64,000 nucleotides of DNA, taken from positions 505,344-569,343 of the forward strand of contig JAOZGC010000002.1 in NCBI GenBank assembly GCA_027491915.1, in the 5' to 3' direction. Positions 48,880 to 57,081 of the stretch are shown here, piece by piece. The position numbers and the translations under genes are program-made. This DNA is from Thermoproteota archaeon. Lineage in GTDB: Archaea; Korarchaeota; Korarchaeia; Korarchaeales; Korarchaeaceae. The notes below the pieces were generated by a model. That model made no database searches and was not told where the DNA came from. It worked only from the letters and a program-made list of their open reading frames with translations. The first letter of the stretch is position 1. Every line of letters starts with the position of its first letter.

Positions 48880-50438
48880 CCCGCCGCACCTCCCATGAGA
48901 AGCCCGAGCCTCTCCTCGGTCAGCTCCTCGGGCCTGCCCCCTCCAACTATCCTCCCCTCGTACATGACCACCACCCTGTCGCTTATCTGGAGTATCTCGT
49001 CCAGGTCGGTGGACACCAGCAGCACGGCGGCCCCCCTGTCCCTCTCCTCGAGCAGCAGCCTCCTGATGTACTCTGTGGCCGCCACGTCCAGCCCGTGGGT
49101 CGGCTGGTCGGCCACTATGACCTTGCCCCCCTTCATGATCTCCCTGCCGACTATCAGCTTCTGCTGGTTTCCCCCGCTCAGGTGCCTGGCCGGGGCGTCC
49201 AGTCCGGGGACCACCACCGAGAACCTGCGGACGATCTCGGCCGCCCTCTCCCTGACGGTGTCCCACCTCATGACCCACCGGCCCGAGAAGGGGGGGCCGT
49301 CGTGGATCCCGAGGACCGAGTTCTCGGCCACCGAGAAGTCCATTATCAGGCCGACCCCCTGCCTGTCCTCCGGGACGTGGGCCAGCCCGGCCCTGTAGAG
49401 CTCCCTGGGGGGGGAGTTGGTCATTTCCCTGCCGGCTATGAGTACTCTTCCCCTATCAGCCCGCCTGAGCCCAGTTATGGCCTCCACCAGTTCCCTCTGC
49501 CCGTTCCCGGCGACGCCCGCCACGCCCAGCACCTCACCGGACCTGACCTCCAGGTCGACGCCCCTGACGGCCCACCCGCCCTCCTCGCCCCGGACCCACA
49601 GCCCCTCCACCGACAGCAGGACCCCGCCCGGGGAGGGGGGGCGCCTCTCTATCTCCATCTCCACCTCCCTGCCCACCATCATCCTGGCCAGGTCCGACTC
49701 TGTCACGTCGCCCGTCCTGACCGTCCCGACCACCCTGCCCCTCCTCAGGACCGTGACCCTGTCCGTTATGCCCATGACCTCCCTCAGCTTGTGGCTGATG
49801 AATATGACGGTGACCCCCCTCTCCCTGAGCCTCCCGAGCAGCGAGAAGAGCTCCCTGACCTCCAGGGGGGTCAGCACGGAGGTCGGCTCGTCCAGTATCA
49901 GGACCCTGACGTCCCTCATGAGGGCCTTCAGGATCTCCACCCTCTGCCTGATCCCCACCGGGAGGTCCTCCACCCTGGCGTCCAGGGGGACTGGGAGGCC
50001 GAGCTCCCCCATTATCTCCTCCGCCTTCTCCCTCACGGCGGGATCCCCGATCCTGGACAGGCTCCCCCCGGGGATCACCATCGAGAGGTTCTCCATCACG
50101 GTGAACACGGGTATCAGGGTGAAGTGCTGGTGGACCATGCCTATCCCCGACTCCAGGGCCTCCCAGGGCCCCCGGGGGGACGCCTCCCTCCCCCCCACCA
50201 GGACCCTCCCGGAGGTCGGCCTGAGCTCGCCGTAGAGGATCCTCATCAGGGTGGTCTTCCCGGCCCCGTTCTCTCCGAGCAGGCCGTGGATCTCCCCCGG
50301 GAGGACCGAGAAGTCGACCCCCCTCAGGGCCACGGTCCCGTCCCTGTAGACCTTGACGATCCCCTCCATGGAGACGACGGGCTCCGGCCCGGTTCCCGGC
50401 CCCAAGATCGGCACCGGTCCGGCGGATCGGACAATCAA
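48876..50438 (-). CDS. BMP-type ABC transporter ATPase with two nucleotide-binding domains (NupO/YufO-like)
   Basis: 520 residues, tandem ATPase. Domain 1: LLGENGAGKTTLMRILYGEL, VGIRQRVEILKALMRDVRVL, LILDEPTSVLTPLEVREL, FISHKLREV. Domain 2: GVAGNGQRELVEAITGLRRA (degenerate Walker A), HLSGGNQQKLIVGREIMKGG, VIVADQPTHGLDVAATEYIR. Typical of sugar/nucleoside importers. The TTG at 50438 lies inside a T tract; the in-frame GTG at 50414 is a better start if the gene has its own transcript. Preceded by a terminator-like hairpin. Confidence 0.93.
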   Translation of the reverse strand: MIVRSAGPVPILGPGTGPEPVVSMEGIVKVYRDGTVALRGVDFSVLPGEIHGLLGENGAGKTTLMRILYGELRPTSGRVLVGGREASPRGPWEALESGIGMVHQHFTLIPVFTVMENLSMVIPGGSLSRIGDPAVREKAEEIMGELGLPVPLDARVEDLPVGIRQRVEILKALMRDVRVLILDEPTSVLTPLEVRELFSLLGRLRERGVTVIFISHKLREVMGITDRVTVLRRGRVVGTVRTGDVTESDLARMMVGREVEMEIERRPPSPGGVLLSVEGLWVRGEEGGWAVRGVDLEVRSGEVLGVAGVAGNGQRELVEAITGLRRADRGRVLIAGREMTNSPPRELYRAGLAHVPEDRQGVGLIMDFSVAENSVLGIHDGPPFSGRWVMRWDTVRERAAEIVRRFSVVVPGLDAPARHLSGGNQQKLIVGREIMKGGKVIVADQPTHGLDVAATEYIRRLLLEERDRGAAVLLVSTDLDEILQISDRVVVMYEGRIVGGGRPEELTEERLGLLMGGAAG

Positions 50439-50469
50439 AAAAAGTTAGGGGAGGGGGCCGTCAGCCCCC
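50437..50469 (-). terminator. Hairpin plus T7 tract after the BMP gene (attenuator candidate)
   Basis: On the minus strand the stop codon region folds as GGGGGC-TGACG-GCCCCC (50469-50453), followed after 9 nt by seven T (50443-50437). It would terminate part of the transcripts leaving the binding-protein gene, lowering expression of the ATPase and permeases. Confidence 0.6.
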
Positions 50470-51747
50470 GGCCAGGGCGGCGCTCAGATCCCCGGCCTCC
50501 AGGGCCTGGATCACCTGCTCGTACTGGGTGTGGTCGGCCGGGTTGACGAAGGTGATCTGGCCCGACTTGATCTGGTTCTCGAGCTGGCTTATCAGGTTCC
50601 AGGCGTCCTGGGATATGTACTGGTCCCTGAGCTCGGCCACCCTCTGCCTGACGGACTCGGGGGTCCACCCTGAGGGCAGCTGCCCGGCGTCGGCCGCGAA
50701 CTGGGCGAAGGCCTGGACCTCGTCCAGGGTGCTTATGCCCACCCCGTCCTCGGCCAGCCCCAGGCTGTGGATCCCCCCCTGGAAGTTCCCGCTGACGGCC
50801 ATCTCAATGGCGTCGTAGACCGCCACGTCGACCTTCTTCCTACCGCTCACGAATATGTGGTCCGGGTCGTACCACTCCTGGGGCGCGTCCTGCCCTATGG
50901 CGAAGACGGTCTCGCCCTGCTGGGCCCTCTCCTTGACCGCCTCGAAGGCCCCTATGTGGGTGGCGCCGGCCAGGCCGTATATCACGTTGGCACCCTGGTC
51001 TATCAGCTGGAGGGTGGCGTCCTTCCCGGTGGCGGGGTCCGTGAAGGTGCCGGTGTACACGTACAGGACGTCCACGTCGGTCCCCAGCTGCTGGGCCATC
51101 CACTTGGCCCCGTAGAGGTATCCTATGTGGAACCTCCAGAGCGGGGGTATGTCCATGCCCATCAGCGCGGCTATCTTGTCGTTGCCCGTGTCGTGGGCTA
51201 TCACCGTGGCTATGGCCCCGACCAGGGCGCCGCACTCCTGCTCCCTGAAGACGTAGCTGGCCACGTTGGGCTGATCCACCACGGAGTCTATTATGGCGAA
51301 GTTCTGGTTCGGATACTCCTGGGAGACGTTGTTTATGGCGTCGGTCAGCAGGAACCCTATCCCTATGATCACGTCGTAGTCGCCGGAGGAGGCGAGCCCC
51401 TCTAGCACGGGGACGAAGTCGGCCATGCTGGCCGGCGTGACGTACTCCACCTCGACGCCCAGCTCCGACTTGGCCCTCTCGGCGCCCATGTAGGCCAGGT
51501 CGTTGAAGCTCAGGTCCCCCCTTCCCCCGACGTCGAACACCACGGCCACCTTGTGGACGGCCGGCGGCGGTGGCGGGGGCGGCGGGGTCTGGTTCTGAAC
51601 GGTGGACGGAGGTGGCGGGGGCGGCGGGGTCGGCTGCGGCTTCTGGGTCAGGAACATCACGCCGACGGCCGCCAGGACCAGGATCAGGATGATCAGCCCT
51701 ATAAGGGCCGACCTGCCTATGCCCGCTCTTCTCATGGGTGGGGACAC
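50461..51747 (-). CDS. BMP-family substrate-binding protein, membrane anchored
   Basis: 428 residues. An N-terminal membrane anchor (SALIGLIILILVLAAVGVMF) without a lipobox cysteine, a double polyproline linker (PTPPPPPPPSTVQNQTP), then the BMP domain: VAVVFDVGGRGDLSFNDLAY, YDVIIGIGFLLTDAINNVSQ, CGALVGAIATVIAHDTGNDK, ALMGMDIPPLWRFHIGYLYG, VIYGLAGATHIGAFEAVKE, IGQDAPQEWYDPDHIFVSG. BMP proteins bind nucleosides, autoinducer-like sugars or purines. GTG at 51747 is 27 nt from a minus-strand TATA (GGTTAAATTATTC, 51769-51781). Confidence 0.93.
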   Translation of the reverse strand: MSPPMRRAGIGRSALIGLIILILVLAAVGVMFLTQKPQPTPPPPPPPSTVQNQTPPPPPPPPAVHKVAVVFDVGGRGDLSFNDLAYMGAERAKSELGVEVEYVTPASMADFVPVLEGLASSGDYDVIIGIGFLLTDAINNVSQEYPNQNFAIIDSVVDQPNVASYVFREQECGALVGAIATVIAHDTGNDKIAALMGMDIPPLWRFHIGYLYGAKWMAQQLGTDVDVLYVYTGTFTDPATGKDATLQLIDQGANVIYGLAGATHIGAFEAVKERAQQGETVFAIGQDAPQEWYDPDHIFVSGRKKVDVAVYDAIEMAVSGNFQGGIHSLGLAEDGVGISTLDEVQAFAQFAADAGQLPSGWTPESVRQRVAELRDQYISQDAWNLISQLENQIKSGQITFVNPADHTQYEQVIQALEAGDLSAALAGG

Positions 51748-51848
51748 CCGATGGCCCGGTTTTTCGTTGAATAATTTAACCTTTTCTCGGGGGAGGCCGG
51801 GGGCGGCGGGCGATATTAGTATTTAGGGTTCCCCGGGCGGGCCCCGGG

Positions 51849-52133
51849 ATGGCGCCCGGAGGGTCCACCCTGACCACCTTCCTGGCCATAGCCGGGACCG
51901 TCTTCGTCATGGAGATGGCCGACAAGACCCAGCTGGCGGCCCTGAGCTTCTCCGCCGAGGTGCCCGACGCCCGGCTGGTCTACGCCGCCACCGTGCTCGG
52001 GTTGGCCCTGGCCTCGCTGGTCTCCGTGTTCGGGGGGAGGGTCCTGAGGGCGGCGCTGGGATCAGGCCCGCTCAGGCTCGCCGTCGGCGCCGCCCTGGTG
52101 CTGGCCGGGATCCTGGTGGTTCTTGGAAGGTGA
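51849..52133 (+). CDS. UPF0016/Gdt1-like half-length cation transporter
   Basis: 94 residues, three hydrophobic helices; one UPF0016 repeat. The hallmark E-x-G-D-K/R-T reads FVMEMADKTQLAALSF, i.e. Ala in place of the invariant Gly. The single-repeat size implies a dimer to build the usual two-repeat Mn/Ca exchanger. ATG at 51849 is about 30 nt after tattagtattta (51814-51825). The 3' end overlaps the convergent radical SAM gene by 72 bp. Confidence 0.85.
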   Translation: MAPGGSTLTTFLAIAGTVFVMEMADKTQLAALSFSAEVPDARLVYAATVLGLALASLVSVFGGRVLRAALGSGPLRLAVGAALVLAGILVVLGR

Positions 52134-53021
52134 CCTCGTCGGTATGAGGTGGGTCCCGTCGCAGGAGGGGGCCCGGAAGAACCCGGGATCGGTCAGCCCC
52201 TCCCTGCAGGTGGCGTAGGTCAGGCCGACGTCGCGCGCCCTCCCAACGACCGGGGCCAGCATCCCCTCTCTGACCCGCCTCGGGAGGTACCAGTACCCCC
52301 CGATCCACCTCCCCTCGATCCTGTAGGCCCTGCGCCACTCGGCCGCCAGCCCGGGGAACGCGGCCTCCATCCTGCGCAGGCCGTCGGGCGTCGCCTTGTA
52401 CGTGGACGTGACGACGTGGGCCGCGCCGGCCTCGGCGGCCGCCGAGACCAGCTCCCTCAGATCCGCGGGGTCGTCCGTCAGCCCCGGGATCACCGGGTCC
52501 ACCCTGACCCCGACCGGTATCCCGAGCTCCGAGAGCTCGGCCGCGGCTCGCAGCCTGGCTTCCGGATCTGGGGCCCCGGGCTCCAGCCTCCCCGCCGTCC
52601 CCGCGTCCAGGGTGGTCACCGTGATCATCACGGCGGCCGCGCCCCTCAGGACGTCGGCGTCCCTGACCACCAGGTCCCCCTTGGTGGTCACCAGGATGCG
52701 GAATCCCGCCGACGCCAGCAGCCGCAGCACCCTCCGGGTGAGCCGCAGCACCCCCTCCTCCGGGGGATATGGGTCGGAGCTGGTGGAGAGCTCGACGGGG
52801 AGCGAGGGGTCCAACCTCCTCAGGTCCCTGATCACCCTGGCCTCGAGGTCTCTCTTGGGGCGGCTCCTGCCGACCCCCACGTACCTGGTGGCGTAGCAGT
52901 ACAGGCACCCGTGGCTGCACCTGGTGTACGGCTGGAGGGAGTACTTCGGGGGGCACGTGCACAGGTGGCTCCCCCAGGGATCGAACCTCCTGATCACGTC
53001 CCCCTCCTTCCGGGCGGGCAC
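52062..53021 (-). CDS. SplB-like radical SAM protein
   Basis: 319 residues. Cluster motif TRCSHGCLYCYATRY (C-x3-C-x2-C), preceded by LCTCPPKYSLQPY as in the spore-photoproduct-lyase-like group; then STSSDPYPPEEGVLRLTR, FRILVTTKGDLVVRDADVL, VMITVTTLDAGTAGRLEPGA and VGVRVDPVIPGLTD. The C-terminal CREGLTDPGFFRAPSCDGTH adds extra Cys. Unknown substrate. GTG at 53021, 26.5 nt from the palindrome at 53040. Confidence 0.9.
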   Translation of the reverse strand: MPARKEGDVIRRFDPWGSHLCTCPPKYSLQPYTRCSHGCLYCYATRYVGVGRSRPKRDLEARVIRDLRRLDPSLPVELSTSSDPYPPEEGVLRLTRRVLRLLASAGFRILVTTKGDLVVRDADVLRGAAAVMITVTTLDAGTAGRLEPGAPDPEARLRAAAELSELGIPVGVRVDPVIPGLTDDPADLRELVSAAAEAGAAHVVTSTYKATPDGLRRMEAAFPGLAAEWRRAYRIEGRWIGGYWYLPRRVREGMLAPVVGRARDVGLTYATCREGLTDPGFFRAPSCDGTHLIPTRSPSKNHQDPGQHQGGADGEPERA

Positions 53022-53039
53022 CCCACCGTCCGACCGGGC

Positions 53040-53055
53040 GAACCGTTAAAGGTTC
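53040..53055. promoter_or_regulatory. Palindromic bidirectional promoter gaacc-gttaaa-ggttc
   Basis: Inverted repeat with 5-bp arms around a TTAA core. Its centre (53047.5) is exactly midway between the GTG at 53021 and the ATG at 53074 (26.5 nt to each), so both divergent genes are leaderless and share one element. Confidence 0.65.
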
Positions 53056-53073
53056 CCCCCGCCGGCGCGGCGT

Positions 53074-54003
53074 ATGAGGCCGGCCCCCATACTGACCTTC
53101 AATCCCCGGGGGGATCTTGAGGTGTCGATCCGCCCGGTGGAGGATCCCGAGGACTTCCACGAGATAGTGAGGGTCCAGCTGGACGCCTGGGACATGCAGG
53201 ACCCGACCGAGGCCACCCCCTTCCACGTGCTCACCGCCATGGCCAGGAACGGCGGCATAGTCCTCGGCGCATACCTCGAGCCCGAGGGGAGGATGGTGGG
53301 GGCGGTGTTCGGCTTCCTCGGGAGGGAGGGCGGGAGGAGGGGCCGGATCTACCACTACTCCCACCAGGCCGGCGTGATCAGGGAGTTCCAGGGGATGGGG
53401 ATAGGCCTGGCCCTGAAGCTGGCCCAGAGGGAGGTGGCCCTCTCCCAGGGCCTGGACCTGATGAGGTGGACCTTCGACCCGATCCAGGGGGTTAACGCCA
53501 GGTTCAACCTGTCCAAGCTGGGGGTCGTCGTCAGGGTGTACAAGAGGAACTACTACGGGATCATGAGGGACAGGCTCAACCAGGGCCTGAGGACCGACAG
53601 GTTCGTGGCCGAGTGGTACCTGGAGAGCCCGAGGGTCAGGCGCAGGATAGAGGGGAGGCACGTCACCCCCCCTCCCAGGGCGCTGTTGGAGGCCGGGGCC
53701 GGCCTCGCCCTGGAGACCGAGGGGGAGGGTCCCCTCAGGCGGCCGGTCTCCGTGAACCCGGACCTGGACTCAGAGGTGGTGCTGGTCGAGATCCCCTGGG
53801 ACCACAGGGCGACCAGGGAGGCGGGAGGCCCGGGGCTGCTGGCGGCCTGGAGGGACGCCACGGCCGAGGCCTTCGAGTCCTACTTCTCCAGGGGGTACGT
53901 GGACGTGGACCACTGCCTGGACGGGGGAGAGAGGAGGAGCTTCCACGTCCTCTGGAGGAGGCCGCTGGAGGAGATCCTCTCCGGGGAGGAGGTCCCCCGC
54001 TGA
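53074..54003 (+). CDS. COG3375-type GNAT-like acetyltransferase
   Basis: 309 residues. The GNAT-like N half contains IRPVEDPEDFHEIVRVQLDA and VIREFQGMGIGLALKLAQRE (acyl-CoA motif), and WTFDPIQGVNARFNLSKLGV, a block conserved in this uncharacterised family, followed by YKRNYYGIMRDRLNQGLRTD. The C half has LVEIPWDHRATREA. Function unknown. Confidence 0.85.
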   Translation: MRPAPILTFNPRGDLEVSIRPVEDPEDFHEIVRVQLDAWDMQDPTEATPFHVLTAMARNGGIVLGAYLEPEGRMVGAVFGFLGREGGRRGRIYHYSHQAGVIREFQGMGIGLALKLAQREVALSQGLDLMRWTFDPIQGVNARFNLSKLGVVVRVYKRNYYGIMRDRLNQGLRTDRFVAEWYLESPRVRRRIEGRHVTPPPRALLEAGAGLALETEGEGPLRRPVSVNPDLDSEVVLVEIPWDHRATREAGGPGLLAAWRDATAEAFESYFSRGYVDVDHCLDGGERRSFHVLWRRPLEEILSGEEVPR

Positions 54004-54055
54004 CCGGCGCCGGCTGGCGCCGACTTTTTTACCGGCCGGTCCGGGGCCGGACCCG

Positions 54056-54445
54056 ATGTACGCCCTGGCGGTGAACTTCTCCTCCCCCAGGGAGTGGAGG
54101 GAGGCGGTCTCCAGGTTCGCCGAGGAGCTGGAGTCCAGGCTCGGCCCCAGGCTCAGGATGGTGGTGGCCCTCCCCTCCCCGGGCGACTCCCTCTACGACT
54201 CCAACGTGCTGGTGGTCCTGTCCGGTCGAGTCGCCCCGGGGGACTACCGGGCGGTCAGGGAGGCCGCCCCGGAGGGATCCGGGATCAACCCCCTGGTGGT
54301 CCCGGAGGGGGACGAGGCCGCGGTGGAGGCCTTCGAGCTGGCCGGCGGGTTTCCCTTTCCCGGTAGATCCGGGCGGGGGAGTCGATCCGCCCGAGGTGGT
54401 TCGGAGGAGGGGCGCCGTGGACGGGCGGAGGCCTCTGCTGGATAA
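54056..54445 (+). CDS. Degenerate MNT-like nucleotidyltransferase
   Basis: 129 residues. MVVALPSPGDSLYDSNVLVVL and INPLVVPEGDEAAVEAFELA follow the strand order of MNT proteins next to HEPN genes, but the G-S motif is absent and the expected SDxD is YDSN, so it is probably catalytically dead. The last 40 residues are Arg/Gly-rich and overlap the HEPN gene. TATA cttttttac at 54022-54030 gives a leaderless start at 54056. Confidence 0.65.
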   Translation: MYALAVNFSSPREWREAVSRFAEELESRLGPRLRMVVALPSPGDSLYDSNVLVVLSGRVAPGDYRAVREAAPEGSGINPLVVPEGDEAAVEAFELAGGFPFPGRSGRGSRSARGGSEEGRRGRAEASAG

Positions 54446-54806
54446 GTCGGCCTCCCTGCTGAGGGAGGCCGAGGTAGACTTGAAGGTGGGCTGCTTCAAC
54501 AAGGCCGTCTCCGCCGCCTACTTCTCGGTCAGAATGGCCGCCGAGGCCTTCCTCCTCGGGATGAGGACCAAGAAGGACGACAAGATAGCCAGGGGGTTGA
54601 AGCGGCTCTTAACCCCCATCCTGGGTGGGGAGGGGGCCGAGGAGGTCAGGCTGAGCTTCCTCCAGCTCTTCGACATGAGGAAGGCGGCCGACCACAGACC
54701 CACCAAGATGACAAGAGAGGACGCAGAGTTCGCCGTCGGGAGGGCCAGGGAGCTCCGGGCCGCCATCCTCGAGGCTGCGCGCCGACCGGCACCCGGAGGT
54801 GGCTGA
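54417..54806 (+). CDS. HEPN-domain protein
   Basis: 129 residues from the GTG at 54417, which is preceded by GGAGGAGG at 54403-54410. LREAEVDLKVGCFNKAVSAA, YFSVRMAAEAFLLG and LFDMRKAADHRPTK (R-x4-H) show the HEPN fold and RNase motif. Paired with the degenerate nucleotidyltransferase upstream. Confidence 0.85.
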   Translation: MDGRRPLLDKSASLLREAEVDLKVGCFNKAVSAAYFSVRMAAEAFLLGMRTKKDDKIARGLKRLLTPILGGEGAEEVRLSFLQLFDMRKAADHRPTKMTREDAEFAVGRARELRAAILEAARRPAPGGG

Positions 54807-54881
54807 GGCGACCGATCGACCCGACCGAACCCGGCCCGGACCTCCTCAACGTTTTATTTGGGGAGGGGGGCCTTTCCCCCG

Positions 54882-55337
54882 GTGCGGGACTGGTCCTGGC
54901 TCCTGGAGGGGCTGCGGGAGGAGTTCGGGGAGGGCCTGATCTCCGTCGCCATCTACGGCTCGGTGGCGCGGGGGGAGGAGGACGAGGGGAGCGACTTGGA
55001 CGTGCTCGTCGTCGCCGAAGATCTGCCCCCCGACCCGTCCGAGAGGCTGAGGATCTCCGGCCGACTGGCCAGGACGGTCAGGCCCCCCCCGGGGACCCCC
55101 AGGCCCCTGTCCACCGTGCTGCTCACCCCCGGGGAGACCGAGCGGAACCCCCCCATACTCCTAGACCTGGTGGAGGACGCCCTCATACTGTACGACAGGG
55201 GAGGGTTCCTCTCCCGGGTCCTCGAGAGGATCCGCGAGAGGCTCAGGGAGCTCGGGGCCAGGAGGGTCAAGACCGATCGCGGCTGGTACTGGATCCTCAA
55301 GCCGGACGCGGAGTTCGGGGAGGTGGTCAGGATCTGA
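54882..55337 (+). CDS. Minimal nucleotidyltransferase (MNT)
   Basis: 151 residues. Intact catalytic motif VAIYGSVARGEEDEGSDLDV (GSxARG-x6-SDxD). An upstream in-frame TTG lies inside the TATA gttttatttg (54851-54860), so GTG 54882, 27 nt downstream, is the start. Followed after 11 nt by a HEPN gene; order MNT-HEPN, opposite to the pair at 30211. Confidence 0.9.
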   Translation: MRDWSWLLEGLREEFGEGLISVAIYGSVARGEEDEGSDLDVLVVAEDLPPDPSERLRISGRLARTVRPPPGTPRPLSTVLLTPGETERNPPILLDLVEDALILYDRGGFLSRVLERIRERLRELGARRVKTDRGWYWILKPDAEFGEVVRI

Positions 55338-55348
55338 TAAACCTCGAG

Positions 55349-55777
55349 ATGGCCGCCGATTACCTCAGGAGGTCTCTCTCTTGCTTGGATGAGGCTAGAT
55401 CGGCCCTCGCCCGGGGGGATCCGGCCCTCTGCATAAGGAGGTCTCAGGAATCCGTGGAGCTGGCCGCGAAAGCCCTCCTGAGGGCGGCCTCGGTGGAATA
55501 CCCCCGGAGGCACGACGTCAGCGACGCCCTCTTGGAGGCCGCCCCCAGGCTGCCGGGCCGGGTGAGAGGCCGGGTGCGGGAGCTGGCCGACCTGGTGTCG
55601 GAGCTGGCAGCCGTCAGGGGCCCGGCCATGTACGGCTATGAGGATCGCGGGATACCGGCCTCGAGGGCGTTCTCCAACTCCTACGCGGACGAGGTGCTGG
55701 CCAGGACGACCACCGCCGTCCGGACCATCGAGGAGGTCCTGGTTCCGAGGCTGAGGGATGCCGGATGCTGGCCGTAG
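55349..55777 (+). CDS. HEPN-domain protein
   Basis: 142 residues: LRRSLSCLDEARSALARGDP, CIRRSQESVELAAKALLRAA, SVEYPRRHDVSDALLEAAPR, a HEPN protein of the DZIP3/sacsin-like prokaryotic type. Its last 13 nt overlap the ATG of the radical SAM gene. Confidence 0.87.
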   Translation: MAADYLRRSLSCLDEARSALARGDPALCIRRSQESVELAAKALLRAASVEYPRRHDVSDALLEAAPRLPGRVRGRVRELADLVSELAAVRGPAMYGYEDRGIPASRAFSNSYADEVLARTTTAVRTIEEVLVPRLRDAGCWP

Positions 55778-56802
55778 CCCGCCCCGCCGACGGCACTCCC
55801 CACGGGGCCCGGACCGCCCCGACCCTCCCCGAGGGGCCGCCGGGGGATCGCGCCCGAGACCCCCCCGGGCGCGGGACGGGTCCGCCCCGGGCGCCCGCCC
55901 AGGGGTCCCCGCCCGAACCCCGATCAGGCCGCCCGGCGCGGGGCCGACCCTCAAATCAGGGCGCCCCGGGGCGCCGGGCGGTTCGGGTCTACAGGGTCAC
56001 GGCCAAGAGGATCTTCACCCCGACCAGGATACCGGGGGCCAGATTCGTCGTCAACCAATACGTCGGCTGCGAGCACGCCTGCTCCTACTGCTACGCCCGC
56101 TTCACCTGCAGGTGGAGGCGGGACAGGGGTCCCTGGGGGACCTGGGTTGAGGCCAAGGTCAACGCCCCGGACCTCGTCAGGGGCAGGCCGGTCAGGGGAA
56201 GGGTGGTGATGTCCAGCGTCTCCGACGCGTACCAGCCGGTCGAGAGGGAGCTGGAGCTTACGAGGCGCGTGCTCGAGGCCATGGACAGGGCGGTGGAGCT
56301 CTCCATACTGACGAAGTCGGACCTGGTGCTGAGGGACGTCGACCTCCTGTCGGAGTTCCCCCGCCTGGAGGTGGGGCTCACCGTCAACGGCCTGGAGGGG
56401 AGGGCGGCTCGGCTGCTGGAGCCCCTGGCTCCGGGACACGGCAGGAGGGTGGAGGCCCTGGAGGGGCTGAGGGCGGCCGGGCTGAGGACCTTCGCCTTCG
56501 TCAGCCCGGTGATACCGGGCCTGGTGGATCCGGCGGCCGTCATGGAGGAGGTGGCCCCCCTGGTCGACTTCTTCTACGTGGAGTTCATCAACGCCCGGGC
56601 CGCCGGGTCGGGGTTCCGCCGCATCCTGACGAGGGAGTTCCCGGAGAGCGCCGAGGTGGTCTACGACGGGTTCAGGTTTCGGGAGTACGTCCGGAGGACC
56701 GCGGCCGAGGTTAGGGGGACCGGGCTGATGGTCAGGGAGGTCGTGACCCACCTCCGCGGCCGGAGGGGCGGCGGGAGACAGACCTCCCTCCCGCTGGGCT
56801 GA
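55765..56802 (+). CDS. SplB-like radical SAM protein with low-complexity N terminus
   Basis: 345 residues from the only available start, ATG 55765, within the HEPN 3' end. The first 73 or so residues are Pro/Gly/Arg filler; the enzyme begins at VRVYRVTAKRIFTPTRIP. Then FVVNQYVGCEHACSYCYARF (C-x3-C-x2-C), VVMSSVSDAYQPVERELELT, ELSILTKSDLVLRDVDLL, VGLTVNGLEGRAARLLEPLA and FVSPVIPGLVDPAAVMEEV. Second member of this family in the window after 52062-53021. No ATG/GTG/TTG occurs in frame between residue 1 and the domain, so either the leader is real or a frame error hides the true start. Confidence 0.82.
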   Translation: MLAVARPADGTPHGARTAPTLPEGPPGDRARDPPGRGTGPPRAPAQGSPPEPRSGRPARGRPSNQGAPGRRAVRVYRVTAKRIFTPTRIPGARFVVNQYVGCEHACSYCYARFTCRWRRDRGPWGTWVEAKVNAPDLVRGRPVRGRVVMSSVSDAYQPVERELELTRRVLEAMDRAVELSILTKSDLVLRDVDLLSEFPRLEVGLTVNGLEGRAARLLEPLAPGHGRRVEALEGLRAAGLRTFAFVSPVIPGLVDPAAVMEEVAPLVDFFYVEFINARAAGSGFRRILTREFPESAEVVYDGFRFREYVRRTAAEVRGTGLMVREVVTHLRGRRGGGRQTSLPLG

Positions 56803-56853
56803 CCGGCCGAGGCGGACCGGTGGGTTTAAGGGCCGGGGAGGGGCGGCGGACCC

Positions 56854-57039
56854 GTGGAACTCAGGGACCTGGCCGCTCTGGTCGCGGCGGTGGTCCTGGC
56901 CTACGTGCTGTGGAGGGTGATCTGGCTCCTGCTGAAGCTGGCGGTCTTCGCCGCCCTGGTGCTGGTCATGTTCTTTCTGGTGAGGTCCCTCCTCTCCGGG
57001 AGAGGGCCGGGCCCCGGTCCGGGGGCTCCCCCAGCCTGA
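56854..57039 (+). CDS. Small hydrophobic membrane protein
   Basis: 61 residues; one long or two short membrane helices (LAALVAAVVLAYVLWRVIWL, LLKLAVFAALVLVMFFLVRS) and a Gly-Pro tail. GTG at 56854 lies about 29 nt after a gggtttaag TATA (56820-56828). No recognised family. Confidence 0.6.
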   Translation: MELRDLAALVAAVVLAYVLWRVIWLLLKLAVFAALVLVMFFLVRSLLSGRGPGPGPGAPPA

Positions 57040-57081
57040 GCCGGGGCGCCAATTTTTAACTCTCCCCGCGGCGCCCGGCCG

